A stretch of 64,000 nucleotides of DNA from Sycon ciliatum (lineage: Eukaryota > Porifera > Calcarea > Leucosolenida > Sycettidae), in contig NC_088649.1 in the NCBI RefSeq assembly GCF_964019385.1, positions 15,460,647 to 15,524,646 of the forward strand, in the 5' to 3' direction. The translations under genes were made by a program, and so were the position numbers. Positions 11,818-20,940 of this stretch are shown in pieces (the stretch's first letter is position 1; each line of letters opens with the position of its first letter). The notes under the pieces were generated by a model that was given only the letters and a program-made list of their open reading frames with translations, was not told the DNA's origin and did no database searches.

Positions 11818-12661
11818 GTGTTGTCGTGTCCGCTGCGTAAGTACAGTTAAAAATAGTTCATTCCCTTTGTTTGACCATACCTGGTCTTTGGGTCGCAATA
11901 TACACAGAGGTTAACTATCAGCATTGTCTAATATTTTGCGGAACTATTTCCCTAGTTCGAAACAAATTTGATGCCGCATTTCCTAATGTTTAGGTGCTGA
12001 CACACACACACACTGCATTTTCAGCCACTGCATTGTTGTAAACCATTACGTTGACTTGCACTTGAAGTAAATGCACTCCTTCTAAGGCCGACTCCAGTGT
12101 GCTTGGCACGGGTTTTCTCATATCAGTCTCTATACATGTAATTAATTAACTCGTCTCATCAGGTTTCCTTTGTGTATTTTGTTGCCACATGTAATTCTAG
12201 AACATATAATTATTAGTATTATTGCCTTGAACGCATCCGTTATGCGATAGTGTGGTTGTAGGTGCACACTGCAAGGTAGTACATGACATGACAACTGTGT
12301 CGCATGTTGCGTCATACTGTGCAGTACTATTTCTCCTCTCCACATGCCTATACTTCATCCAAATTCAGTAAAATTTCGCATGCTGGCTCTCCTCAGCCTC
12401 CGTGGCTCGAATAAAGTTCACAAACATCGCTATGATGCTTGCAATAGCCTCAAAATTCAAATTCATAATCCGGTTGCCATGGCAACGCATAGAAAAACAA
12501 TTGTCGCGATTTGGTCAACTAAGCCCCAACACAGCTAATCAAGAGACACATGCCTGGAAAGCCCTGCTCTTGCTCTTTCATTTGGTCATGTCAAACCTTG
12601 GTGCCCTTTCGTGGCGAACGAAAAGTCACAATTCTGCACCCTGGACTGCGGACTATCAGTA

Positions 12662-12905
12662 GAGAGGTTCTGCAAAACGAAAATTCGACCGAAGTTTCGC
12701 GACAGTCCTTGCGAAAGTGTGTGCGAATTTTAGCACGAACTTTGCGTTCTGCACATTTTCGTAGTTTGCGCGGGCCAAGTGCACTTACGCCATGACCCGA
12801 TCTCACGAAATTTCCTACGACAGTTCATTTTGCGTTCCCTGCAAGTTTCGCATTTCATGATGTAGAGCGAAAGTTTGTACGCATTTTCGTTTGGCAGAAT
12901 CTCTC
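12662..12905. mobile_element. 244-bp MITE with TA target duplication
   Basis: The ends GAGAGGTTCTGCAAAACGAA and the inverse of TTCGTTTGGCAGAATCTCTC form ~26-bp imperfect inverted repeats. TA flanks both sides (12660-12661 and 12906-12907). The inverse paralogue near 37950 lacks it. This fits a Tc1/mariner-type MITE. Confidence 0.8.
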
Positions 12906-13399
12906 TAGTGACTCAATTGTTTCATACGAGACGAGTCAATGAGTCGGTGTGGCTTAGAATCTTTCGCTGTAGAAGAAATCTATTCGTATGTCTATTGGAG
13001 ATATAATTGTATTCTCTGGTTATAAAATAGGTTAAGCTCACAGAATAAATACCATCGGTCCCTTGGTGTTCGTCCTAAAGAGGTTCGACTGGATATCATT
13101 CATACTCACCAAAAGATGTGTAAGATTTTATTATTGTGGAGTGCCTTGTTTATCTCTCAGTACCTCCAACCATAGCCTTGCCCCCTTTTCTCCTCAGGAT
13201 CAGTGTAGTTGTTGGAACGAGGTTTTGGACTCAGCAATGTATTCGTTTACATTTTAATACATGTTTATTGTTCCTCCTTTGCTGTGTTGTTTTAGACAAT
13301 CGTGGATTAACAGTTTGAAGTCATTGAACTACTTCCAAAAGTTGTATCGACATCAACATGGTTACGATTTCAGTTTCAATATGATGCTGGATGACCTTA

Positions 13400-13618
13400 T
13401 CACGATAACCCATGACTATAAACCATTATAAACACAGAATCAACAAAAACATCTGCGACACGCACCTGGCGCATGGCTACATTTCTCAAATAAATCTGAT
13501 TGAGGGTGGAGAAATCTGAAATATCTGAAAGGCAAAACAATTTTATGACAGAGTCATGAAATTCTGCAACAGCAACATGCACAGAATGACCTCCGTATAA
13601 AAAAAGTATCACCGCCAC
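13400..13618 (-). CDS. Doubtful small frame shared by both inverse copies
   Basis: A 72-residue frame has a 75-residue counterpart at 37220-37447 on the plus strand. Both share GHSVHVAVAEFHDSVI, VRVADVFVDSVFIMVY and a HGLS end. The middles differ by a short frame slip (LFCLSDISDFSTLN against LSCLSDTYFRFPHPRS), which argues against strong protein constraint. No known domain. It may simply be non-coding repeat DNA that happens to be open. Confidence 0.2.
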   Translation of the reverse strand: MAVILFLYGGHSVHVAVAEFHDSVIKLFCLSDISDFSTLNQIYLRNVAMRQVRVADVFVDSVFIMVYSHGLS

Positions 13619-13818
13619 TGCTCACATGTTTCCCCGCAGAAGAACATGCATTATGCTAGTGCCATTTTCTGCAAGAAAAGGCTTGCACATCAATGCGTAT
13701 AACATAGTATTGATATGATGTGAAGGCCATCATTTACATATTGAAAATATGAATAAATAATAATAATAATAATATAGGGCATTCCATTGATTGGTGACAG
13801 AAAAAACAAAAGAAATTA

Positions 13819-14229
13819 TAGCAATAAAAACTGCTTTATGGCAGTTTTCTAAAAAAAGTTATTGTGTTCTAGTCCATGGACCCCGTCTAAAAAGTAAGAA
13901 ATTAACGAAATGTGATAGCCGAAAATTAAAATTTCACACAAAACCTCACAATAATCACACACAGAATGAAAAGCTACATGTAGAAGACCTTTTCCCCTCG
14001 TGATCCTCTTTCCTATGCATACATGACATGCATGTTGCCAATTGTTGGTGCTGTACAAGTTTAGTGTTGAAAGCAGCATTTCAACTGTTGTGATTATTGT
14101 GAGGTTTTGTGTGAAATTTTAATTTTCGGCTATCACATTTCGTTAATTTCTTACTTTTTAGACGGGGTCCATGGACTAGAACACAATAACTTTTTTTAGA
14201 AAACTGCCATAAAGCAGTTTTTATTGCTA
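13819..14229. mobile_element. Foldback MITE, complete copy
   Basis: About 150-bp inverted arms begin TAGCAATAAAAACTGC and end in the inverse. They surround a middle with AGGAAAGAGGATCACGAGGG (on the other strand). The flanks are TA-rich, so TA or TATA is the likely target duplication. The inverse paralogue at 36514-36914 has the same junctions, so this insertion came before the inverted duplication. Confidence 0.85.
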
Positions 14230-14387
14230 TAATGTACTCTTGATCTTGGTTGCACGTTACTTGGTATATCAGCTATTGACCGTTGCATTGATCGATGTAC
14301 GAGACGCACCCACAGTGTTCGTACGGTGGGTTTTTTTTTTTTCATGTTCTTCATGTACAGAGAGCCGAGTTCATGTACATGTACAAT

Positions 14388-14427
14388 GTAGTACCAAGAG
14401 TACCTATTTATGTACTCTTGGTAGTAC
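14388..14427. mobile_element. 26-bp palindromic micro-insert, 7-bp TSD
   Basis: CAAGAGTAC...GTACTCTTG occupies 14395-14420 and is flanked by GTAGTAC at 14388-14394 and 14421-14427. The ends equal those of the 413-bp MITE at 35683-36095, which also makes a 7-bp duplication. Confidence 0.75.
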
Positions 14428-14525
14428 CTACCGAATGACTGGCAGGGCAGGGTTGGGCCTTTTTCTTGCGTTTCGTGTTCTTACCTCACACTGTCAGGTT
14501 TCTCATCATGAAAAAAAATACGAAA

Positions 14526-14559
14526 GTACGACCAAGAGTGCATAAACTCTTGGTACGAC
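14526..14559. mobile_element. 20-bp palindromic micro-insert, 7-bp TSD
   Basis: CAAGAGTGCATAAACTCTTG occupies 14533-14552, flanked by GTACGAC at 14526-14532 and 14553-14559. It has the same ends and duplication length as the other CAAGAG elements, with almost no interior. Confidence 0.75.
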
Positions 14560-16458
14560 TCATAGTACTCGCCCAGGCCATCCGCCTCTCCCCACCTGGA
14601 CCCAAGCCTCGAGGCGTGGCTGAGCTGAGGTAGGGTGCTCTGCATCTGGCGGGATATACGGTACGCGTACAGGTGGGGGGGGGGGGGAGTAGTTGACATC
14701 GTGATCGAATGAGTCACTGAGGAGTGATAAGCTCCAAGCGATAAGTAGTGGAAGCACCGGTATTGGCAAGTTGACAGGAGACAGCATCCACTTCTTCACA
14801 CCCACTTCTCTTCTTGGGAAGGCTCGGAGCAGGTTTCAAGCAGTGGACACACGAAGAAACAGTAGATCTCATCGTCCTCTATTCTGCTCGTGGCCAGCAG
14901 AGACCTATTGCGGAGGACGTCTTCTAGTCGCGTCGGCAGTGCATGCGTGCCCATGCACCCATCGTCTAACAGGATGGTATTCCCGATGGTAAGTGCCTGA
15001 GTCGGGTATGAATGGGATAGGTTTTGGAAAAGCATGTGAATGAATAACATTATTGTTGATAACGTTTAAGTTGGAATAGTGTAGGGCATACATTGGGCTA
15101 TACGTGTACATTTCCTGCGGGAGAGAGAGAACGAGAGAATGAGAGAATGTAATAGAGCGAGAGACAGAGAGACAGGTTATGTTAGGTTTGTTATCTTCAT
15201 TTTACTTTCTACCTTAGGTACAGGCATCGCTGCCTTCCTCCTGTGGGTCATGAATGATGTCACGGCTCCTAGATTAAGATATCAAGCAGAATTGTAGAAG
15301 TGAGAGATGGCAATAAGCAGCTTCTTAGCATGCTGGCTTTGTGGAAAAAGAGAGATTAAAATCGTGTGCACCCTTGATGGCTCATTTTGAGTGCTTTGCG
15401 TCTCCTGGTATTCAAAGCCAGAGACAGGTGGAGACGTTCAAACAGTTCAGGAAATAATATGTTCTAGGCATGAATTTAGCAACAATGTGCTAGTAAACAC
15501 AGAAGAGATTTGTCTACCAGGACGCAAGGAGTCAAGTTCGCAAAGACCTTTTAGTTGTGATTGGATTTCATATCTACTGTATCTACTTCAAAATATACCC
15601 AATGCTGTAGACAGCAAGCTGTTTCGGCCATACATACCTCATTAGTACAGCTACTGGCCGAAAATTTGATTGAGAATTATTGTAATTTGCAGCGAAGAGA
15701 CTACTTGAATTGAAGATGGTGTGTGTAAGGTTTTTAGTACGAAGCATGCAAAATAGGAGAGGGCGAGAATCCTGGTAATGCAGGGCATGACCTTGAGTGT
15801 CAAGACCAGACGGTAGGAAACATGTGATCTCCCACGTAGGGAGCTACACACAAGTCCTCAATGACATTGTATAGCCGAAGTCGCTACCCATATAAAGGCT
15901 ATTTCAAATGCCATCTTTTAGTAGTTTGGTGTCTTCCTACAGGCGTATGGCACACATGTATGCTTAAACTCAGGTAGCCGAGTGATTGTGCGGACCTCAC
16001 AAGTCAGAGGAGAGCGTTCCACAGCAGAGCACCAATTATTATTTACTGTTCTGGATGCTCTTCATCATTTTTGTTGGGACTAGGTCTCCGGACCTGGTGA
16101 GAGGGCAGAAATGCCTGTTTACTTGGTGAAGTAAAAATAGAATAAGCAAACAAACAAATGAGTCCAGGATGCAGTCAATTTGGGCGTTCGATGACTTGTA
16201 GGCTACTACAAGCGCAGGAAAGCGAGGCGCAGCTAGCAGAGTTCGTTACATGTAGATCTACATCTAACACTAGCCATAGACTAGTGCTAGTAGTAGTAGT
16301 AGATCTACACGACAAGTATTAGTTAGATCTACTAGAATAGTTATTAATATTATCAAGAGTGTTTATGGACTACTAGCAGCACCCGCGGCCAGGCCGAACG
16401 TGGCATGCGGGTGAAGCAAGTACATGAACAGCACACGTACTCAGCACGTGGTGGTGGC

Positions 16459-16622
16459 TACACGATTCGCACGCTTAACGCTTCGCGTGCTCAGTGCTTC
16501 TGTGGCTGCTTCCGCTAGCTACACGATTCGCACCCTTCGCGTGCTCCGTGCTTCTGCGGCCGCTAGCTACACTGTACATGTTCGCACGCTTCGCGTGCTC
16601 AGGGCAGCGCTGCTCCGCAGCA
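16459..16622 (+). repeat. GC-rich minisatellite, about three units
   Basis: Units of about 50 bp share TACACGATTCGCAC, CTTCGCGTGCTC and GTGCTTCTG. The first two units are clear; the third (from about 16567) is diverged. Base composition is clearly GC-richer than the surroundings. Confidence 0.7.
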
Positions 16623-16803
16623 AGGCCTGAGCGTGACACGCAGACAAACACACGTCACAGGTGCCTCTTCTTTATAAGTAAAGATTAATAATTATTATTA
16701 TCAAAAGACAATAATAATATTATTAAATTATTATTATTAAAAGACAATAAAACGATGAAAATATGAAGAAATGGTGTAGGGAAAAGTAATATATTTTATT
16801 ATG

Positions 16804-16841
16804 GATTCAAACAAGTTTTCTTACAACACTCATCAGGAATC
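16804..16841 (-). ncRNA. Type I hammerhead ribozyme (left arm)
   Basis: On the minus strand: stem I GATTC, core CTGATGA (16830-16836), short stem II, core GAAA, minimal stem III in ACTTGTTT, then partner GAATC (16804-16808). It differs from the right-arm copy by one base in the stem II closing region (GTAAG versus GTACG), which may weaken it. Confidence 0.75.
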
Positions 16842-16877
16842 GTCGTTGTACTAAAGGACACTGAAACAAAAATGGAC

Positions 16878-16915
16878 GATTCCTGATGAGTGTTGTACGA
16901 AAACTTGTTTGAATC
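16878..16915 (+). ncRNA. Type I hammerhead ribozyme (right arm)
   Basis: Stem I GATTC (16878-16882), core CTGATGA (16883-16889), stem II GT...AC with a 5-base loop, core GAAA (16899-16902), minimal stem III, triplet TTT, and stem I partner GAATC (16911-16915). The core is intact. Stem II is only two pairs, which is short but known among Penelope-type hammerheads. Confidence 0.8.
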
Positions 16916-17087
16916 CATATTTTTTCCCTACACCATTTCTTCATATTTTCATCGTTTTATTGCACATCGTCTCCACCGTTTTTACATTAAAAGACAAGTC
17001 AATCATTGAATGTAGTTTATTTTTGTTCTTGCAAAAAGTGCAACTCTCTCGGCCACTCCGGCCACTGGCACTGGCTATATTATAGTA

Positions 17088-17983
17088 CAGGTAGACTCCC
17101 TCTAATTCGAATACGGTGTAATTCGAACATTCCGTGTAATTCGAACTTTTTCGTCGTACCGATCTTCTGCAAGTCACTTCAAGTCAAATTCGAACGCATA
17201 ATTCGAAGTACGAAAAGTGCGCCCGATGGATAATTCGAACTCTGCCTTCGTACAGAAGAGCAGTTCACAGTACAGTGACTATGTCCTTCGAGCGCTTATT
17301 TCGAAGTGAGATGGAGTTGCTCTACTCGTAATTCGAAGTTCATTTTTTCTCCTTCTCTAGCCAAGAGTAACTCAAAAATTGATCCCTGGTCCGCTCCAGG
17401 ATCGACAATAGCGTTCAAGAAACCCACCTTCTCTCGAAATTTGATCCAAGCCCGTGCAAGGCAAAGTGCAAAGATTTGATTGAAGACGACTTCTTCCAGG
17501 TGGTTGGCTCCCTTCGCGGATCTCAATGGCTTGTAGCAAAGAAGTTTGGGACTGAACAACAACTGGAAGTCGTAAAAATTGCCTATGCCTATGCTCCACT
17601 TCCGTTCTTCAGAACGACGTGCTGCTCTCCGACGGGCTTTCATGACGCAGAGAAGGCAGCGCTGTTCTTTTGCGTTGAAATCGTTTCAGGACAACTGCAG
17701 CGATTGAAAACTGCTTCACAGAACTTCGTAGAAGATGAAAATAATATCCAATGACTTCGTGTCGATCCAGTGTTTTGGTGAAATGAACTGTCATGATCTC
17801 GTTGTTCATGATCACCTATGTTTCGTTGATGCAAATAAAATGTGCAAAAATAATCAGGACACAATTTCGAGCATTTTGACGTACATATCAGTGCATGGGA
17901 CTGCATTTGGCTAATTAGAAGTTCCGGATAATTCGAATTTAGGGCCTGGCAATTTGAGGTTCGAATTAGAGGGAGTCTACCTG
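17088..17983. mobile_element. pogo/Tigger-like non-autonomous element
   Basis: The ends CAGGTAGACTCCCTCTAATT and its inverse are flanked by TA (17086-17087, 17984-17985). Several internal AATTCGAA repeats lie near both ends, as in Tigger-type elements with subterminal repeats. A 348-base minus frame at 17296-17643 shows no transposase motif I can recognise. Confidence 0.75.
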
Positions 17984-18427
17984 TATAGCGTCACGACGCC
18001 AAGTTCTTGTGTGACCAGAGTGACAGTACGGGTAGAGGATTCGTCGAAGCTTAGCTGGCCGCTTGCTTTTCCTATCCTATTATTATGACAAGAATTGTCC
18101 GACTAAGTACGTGGAAAATGCGGTGCACAAGGAGCTGGCTGACGGTATCAAGTAACTTAGTTTTTGCTGAGCCTAGAGGCTTTGGATTTCTGCCTGCTCG
18201 TGGTAGAGGTAGGAGAGTAGAGTTCTTTCCGGCCATTTGCAACTGTCGCTCCAGGTAAGGCATGACGTTAGGAAAGATAAGTACTGAGGCCACCGCGCAC
18301 CAGTGGTGACCTACATTGTAACTACACCTACTACTGCTGTTTTCTCTCAGAAACTCGACACTTGCGAGCTAGATCAAAAAAACACCTCTCTGTCAGACCA
18401 GCGTGGCACTGGACATTGAACATTGTC

Positions 18428-18505
18428 TTGGTGTTGTGTGTGTTGTGTGTGTTGTGTGTGTTGTGTGTGTTGTGTGTGTTGTGTGTGTTGTGTGTGTTGT
18501 GTGTG

Positions 18506-18542
<37 letters not shown>
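18428..18542 (+). repeat. (GTGTTGTGT)n then (TG)n simple repeat
   Basis: About nine units of a 9-base GTGTTGTGT-like repeat run into a pure TG tract. It lies just upstream of the signal-peptide exon, in what would be promoter or first-intron DNA. Open frames here only translate the repeat. Confidence 0.9.
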
Positions 18543-18545
<3 letters not shown>

Positions 18546-18635
18546 TTGCAGACATTAAGATGATACGCCGAATAGAAAACTCTTCGCTAGAATCTTTTCC
18601 AATAATAAGTTGTCTCTCTGTGTGGTGTTTCACAG

Positions 18636-18765
18636 CTGGGGAGAATACCGCCAAGGGCAAAGCTGCTCTTTTCTTTGCTGCTCGTGGTGCTGGCAATCGA
18701 CACATGTAACGCAGAATGCCCTAAAGGCAAACATCAAAGTGGCAACGCTACCAGCCCCTGTGTTC
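18636..18765 (+). CDS. Signal-peptide exon, start of the array
   Basis: After a TTTCACAG acceptor the frame reads PPRAK, then a hydrophobic run LLFSLLLVVLAI, then DTCNA and the Cys-containing ECPKGKHQSGNATSPCV. This looks like a secretion signal with cleavage near CNA, followed by a short linker with one possible N-glycosylation site (NAT). It ends at a perfect GTAAGT donor in phase 1, which matches the phase of the CTLD-A exon at 20200. The ATG is not in this exon, since an in-frame stop precedes it within the putative acceptor, so a first exon must lie upstream; I could not identify it. The 45.57 kb copy of this block keeps only the last ~15 bases of this exon. Confidence 0.6.
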
Positions 18766-19567
18766 GTAAGTTGTCACAATGTACAGCTTGTACCCAATAT
18801 CTTGATCAGGTCTGACCTCTACTCCTGACCTGGCCTTGGTGGCACTATGATAAGTTTGAATCCGGTGAACACTGCATTTTTGCTTTTGCCTTCGGGGCCT
18901 GACGCACTTTACAAAACCACTCTGTGACGAGCCAAATTACAATGATAGAGTGTAGTACGGCACACTATTATTCATGGGACTGTGTTCTTCATGCAAGTGC
19001 TTGCAGCGGCAGTGGCAACCCAGCCGATTTACTTGCCCCAGGCGCTGCTACGTCTGACTCTGAAATTTCCCGCGTTTTCGTCAGTTGCCATGGAAAAAAT
19101 TCACGATTCAGACGCTGACGCACTATTTCTGACATAGTGCGATCGGGGCCTGATCCCTTGCCACATCTGATGCCAAAACGTCTAAGGACAGAGAATAAGA
19201 GATCGAGGCAAGGTGTTCAAAATTGCGCCAGGTAGGCCATGGCAAAATGTATGGAGAAGCAGATCCCGGACCCAGATTCAAACTGTGGATAGTCTCAATC
19301 CGGCCTAAAATTTGACTTTCCAGCGGGACTATCGTGTATGAATGGACTGCATTGGAATATGCATTTATGTATTTGCCGTGGAGTATTCCAGTAATAGTAC
19401 CCTGGATATGCCTCCCTATTGGCTTCAAATAATGGTGGAATAAGGCCTACATTTGCTGCGATTCGAGTTTCATGTTTGTGCGATCATCCATATTGGCAAA
19501 ACCATTCTGCATTGGCTCATGGGTCCACTTTTCTTCATTTTGGTGACGCAAAGTTATTTTAAGTACA

Positions 19568-19940
19568 GCCCTTGGATACGAAGTAGTGGTAGCGACTTCG
19601 GCGATGATTTGTAAGAATGGTTTGCTCCCCACACCGGAGCTCGCGCTATTCCGCGGAGCGTCTCTGTAAGTTTGTATCCCTGGTGATGTTTGTGCCTGGA
19701 GAGCACTATATAAGTGGTGCTCTTCAGGCACAATCTTCCTCAGCCTACTCAAGCTCAACTGATGAGGGGTGAATTCCCCGAAACACTGTGTATTGAGCAG
19801 GGAGTGGTGCTTTCTTGCAGGTTTGCCGAGTCGAAGGTTCGATGGACTTCTCGTGTGCTCTGGATGGCAGTCGTGAGTCAGTCAAGTGTCAAGTAAAGTC
19901 GGCGGAATAGCGCGAGCTCCGGTGTGGGGAGCCCTTGGAT
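19568..19940 (+). mobile_element. 353-bp hammerhead-bearing TIR element with 10-bp TSD
   Basis: GCCCTTGGAT occurs at 19568-19577 and 19931-19940; the paralogue has it once at 46346-46355, so this is an insertion with an empty site. Inside, perfect 29-bp inverted repeats (TCCCCACACCGGAGCTCGCG...) lie at 19626-19654 and 19902-19930; the left one is set in 48 bases from the edge. Between them are a 16-17-bp hairpin (GTGCCTG..CAGGCAC, 19690-19729) and a hammerhead. It could be a retrozyme-like element or a MITE that acquired a ribozyme. Confidence 0.75.
19753..19798 (+). ncRNA. Type I hammerhead ribozyme in an intronic element
   Basis: Stem I GCTCAA (19753-19758), core CTGATGA (19759-19765), stem II GGGG-TGAATT-CCCC, core GAAA (19780-19783), a minimal stem III around ACACTGTGT, triplet GTA with predicted cleavage after 19792, and stem I partner TTGAGC (19793-19798). 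Every invariant core base is present and stems I and II are perfect. Confidence 0.88.
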
Positions 19941-20199
19941 AGTCCATATATTATGGAACATTTCCTGAAACGCTGCAGGGGACTGATGGTTGGGTAATCG
20001 TGGTCAGTTTGAATAGCAGTTTTCTATCATATAATTATACTTTTTCGTTTTGTGAAAATTATCGATAATGCCGGATGGCCCCTTAAAGTGTTCTCTCAAA
20101 TTTTGTATCTGAGCTCGAGTGTATGTCTTATCGGAGCATGTGCCTGGTGAGTTGCACAGTACCTGATTGTGTTCTGAATATGCACTGTGTTGTGTTCAG

Positions 20200-20577
20200 C
20201 TCTCAAGACCATCTGCCCAGGCACAGATAAGGCAATGTACTCCTGGATGGCTCTCGCTGGCTTGCCGGTTCATCCGCACGCTAACGAGCCCAGCCTCACG
20301 GAAAAGGCCAATCTGAGGCAAGCCCGCCGTTTATGCCAGCGTCGAGGATACGACGTGATCGATTATAGCGCCTTCACCAACAGGACCAAGGGCGTGCGCG
20401 GCTGCATGGAAGCATTGCTCCAAAAGATGATGGCGAGCACTTACGGCAGCACTATCATCGTATGGACGTCGCACGTGTACAGAGGGGAGCATGTCCTTTT
20501 CAAGCAGGACAAAAACAACCATGATGAAGCGGTATTTGACCGGGCTGGAACAACCCTTAATGACGTCATTTGCGAAG
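20200..20577 (+). CDS. CTLD-A exon, copy 1
   Basis: This 126-codon exon is flanked by GTGTTCAG and a GTAGG donor, phase 1 on both sides. It encodes a divergent C-type-lectin-like domain: TICPG near the start, a SWMALAG segment, the helix-1-like ANLRQARRLCQRRGYD (Cys 46), a second helix with CMEALLQKM (Cys 69), IIVWTS (Trp 89) and the terminal DVICEG (Cys 125), which resembles the CTLD ending. Cys 46 and Cys 125 would form the conserved outer disulfide. EPN- or WND-type calcium-site motifs are absent, so sugar binding is not implied. A secreted or cell-surface recognition role is inferred from the EGF neighbours. The domain call rests on pattern only. Confidence 0.65.
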
Positions 20578-20752
20578 GTAGGCTGTTGCCTTTTTAGCCA
20601 CATGGGGGAATGCTCAGGGCAGCAGGGCAAGCAGTGAAAGCACAGGGTAGGGACATTAACAGGGTAGGAGACATGAACGCAGAGAAATAAACAACAGCAT
20701 GTGTGCCTCACAACCCGGGCTCCCCGCTCTAATGGGCGACTTACTGTTGTAG

Positions 20753-20940
20753 GTCGTACCGGGGACAAAAACTGGGTAACCAGTGAAGGAACAATGCCCA
20801 TTCCATTTTATGTACAGAGTGAAATGCCATCGCATGGACTATCCTGTCCCATTGGAAAAACTCGGACAAGAATTCTGAATTCCGCGGCAAATAAAATCCG
20901 CGGGGAAAAGAGGGTAATTCTGCGCCACTTTCTGCAGTAA
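20753..20940 (+). CDS. Exon C, alternative C-terminal exon, copy 1
   Basis: The exon follows TTGTAG and continues the CTLD-A frame in phase 1 as GRTGDKNWVTSEG. It includes YVQSEMPSHGLSCPIG and ends ILRHFLQ and TAA at 20940, about 62 residues. No membrane segment or GPI signal is evident; the tail is basic. The copy at 47168-47355 is the same length with two replacements and no stops, which supports real coding use. If used, the protein would end after one CTLD; if skipped, CTLD-A could join CTLD-B. No family is recognised. Confidence 0.5.

Larger units (their letters stand above)
10074..12655. mobile_element. TIR DNA transposon, 2.6 kb, related to the 5884-9181 element
   Basis: The ends read TAGTCCGCAGTCCA and its inverse, flanked by TCA at 10071-10073 and 12656-12658. 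The inverse paralogue near 37955 reads through AAGGTTCAGACTC without the element. The terminal ~75 bases match imperfectly (shared GTTCGCCACGA and GGGCACCAAGG), and about 150 bases of the right end resemble the arms of the 5884-9181 element, so both belong to one family with 3-bp duplications. It carries remains of a protein with a Cys/His motif and a nested element at 11018-11817. Confidence 0.75.
5532..14255. mobile_element. 8.7 kb composite insertion with 7-bp target duplication
   Basis: GTTGCAC occurs at 5532-5538 and again at 14249-14255. Between them the DNA starts CAAGATTATAACCCCC and ends GTACTCTTGATCTTG, so both ends read CAAGAT inward. The same 7-bp duplication length and CAAGAG/CAAGAT ends are seen in the 413-bp MITE at 35683-36095 and in the micro-inserts. 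Much of the body (5560-5880, 9185-10070, 12910-14240) is present in inverse orientation at 36501-39110, and pieces recur at 22.0-24.45 kb and 59.36-59.93 kb. No transposase is recognisable, so it would be non-autonomous. The alternative is a segmental duplication whose ends fall by chance on such motifs. Confidence 0.55.
14256..16458. other. No gene seen; simple repeats
   Basis: I find no supported exon. The stretch holds the two CAAGAG micro-inserts listed separately, a G-run at 14677-14688, an AGAGAG-rich tract at 15120-15175, a LINE-like tail near 16090-16160 (GGTGAGAGGGCAGAAATGCC), and a (TAG)n run near 16288-16300. Confidence 0.5.
16747..16962. mobile_element. Palindromic Penelope-type ends with two hammerheads
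   Basis: Arms of about 95-100 bp, starting AATAAAACGATGAAAATATG and ending with its inverse, surround a ~30-bp loop. Each arm carries a hammerhead core. Inverted terminal copies with hammerheads are a known Penelope-like arrangement, but no reverse transcriptase remains here, so the family call rests on the ribozymes and layout. Confidence 0.65.

Noticed and set aside
12140-12180. CTGATGA on the minus strand at CTCATCAGGTTTCC
   Set aside because: No GAAA core or stem II follows.
18331-18709. Open frames of 115-124 codons on both strands over the TG-rich repeat
   Set aside because: They translate the simple repeat; length is explained by the stop-free repeat rather than by coding.
20331-20801. 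156-codon minus frame opposite CTLD-A (also 46746-47216)
   Set aside because: A shadow of the real exon on the other strand; the splice-bounded plus-strand reading explains the conservation.
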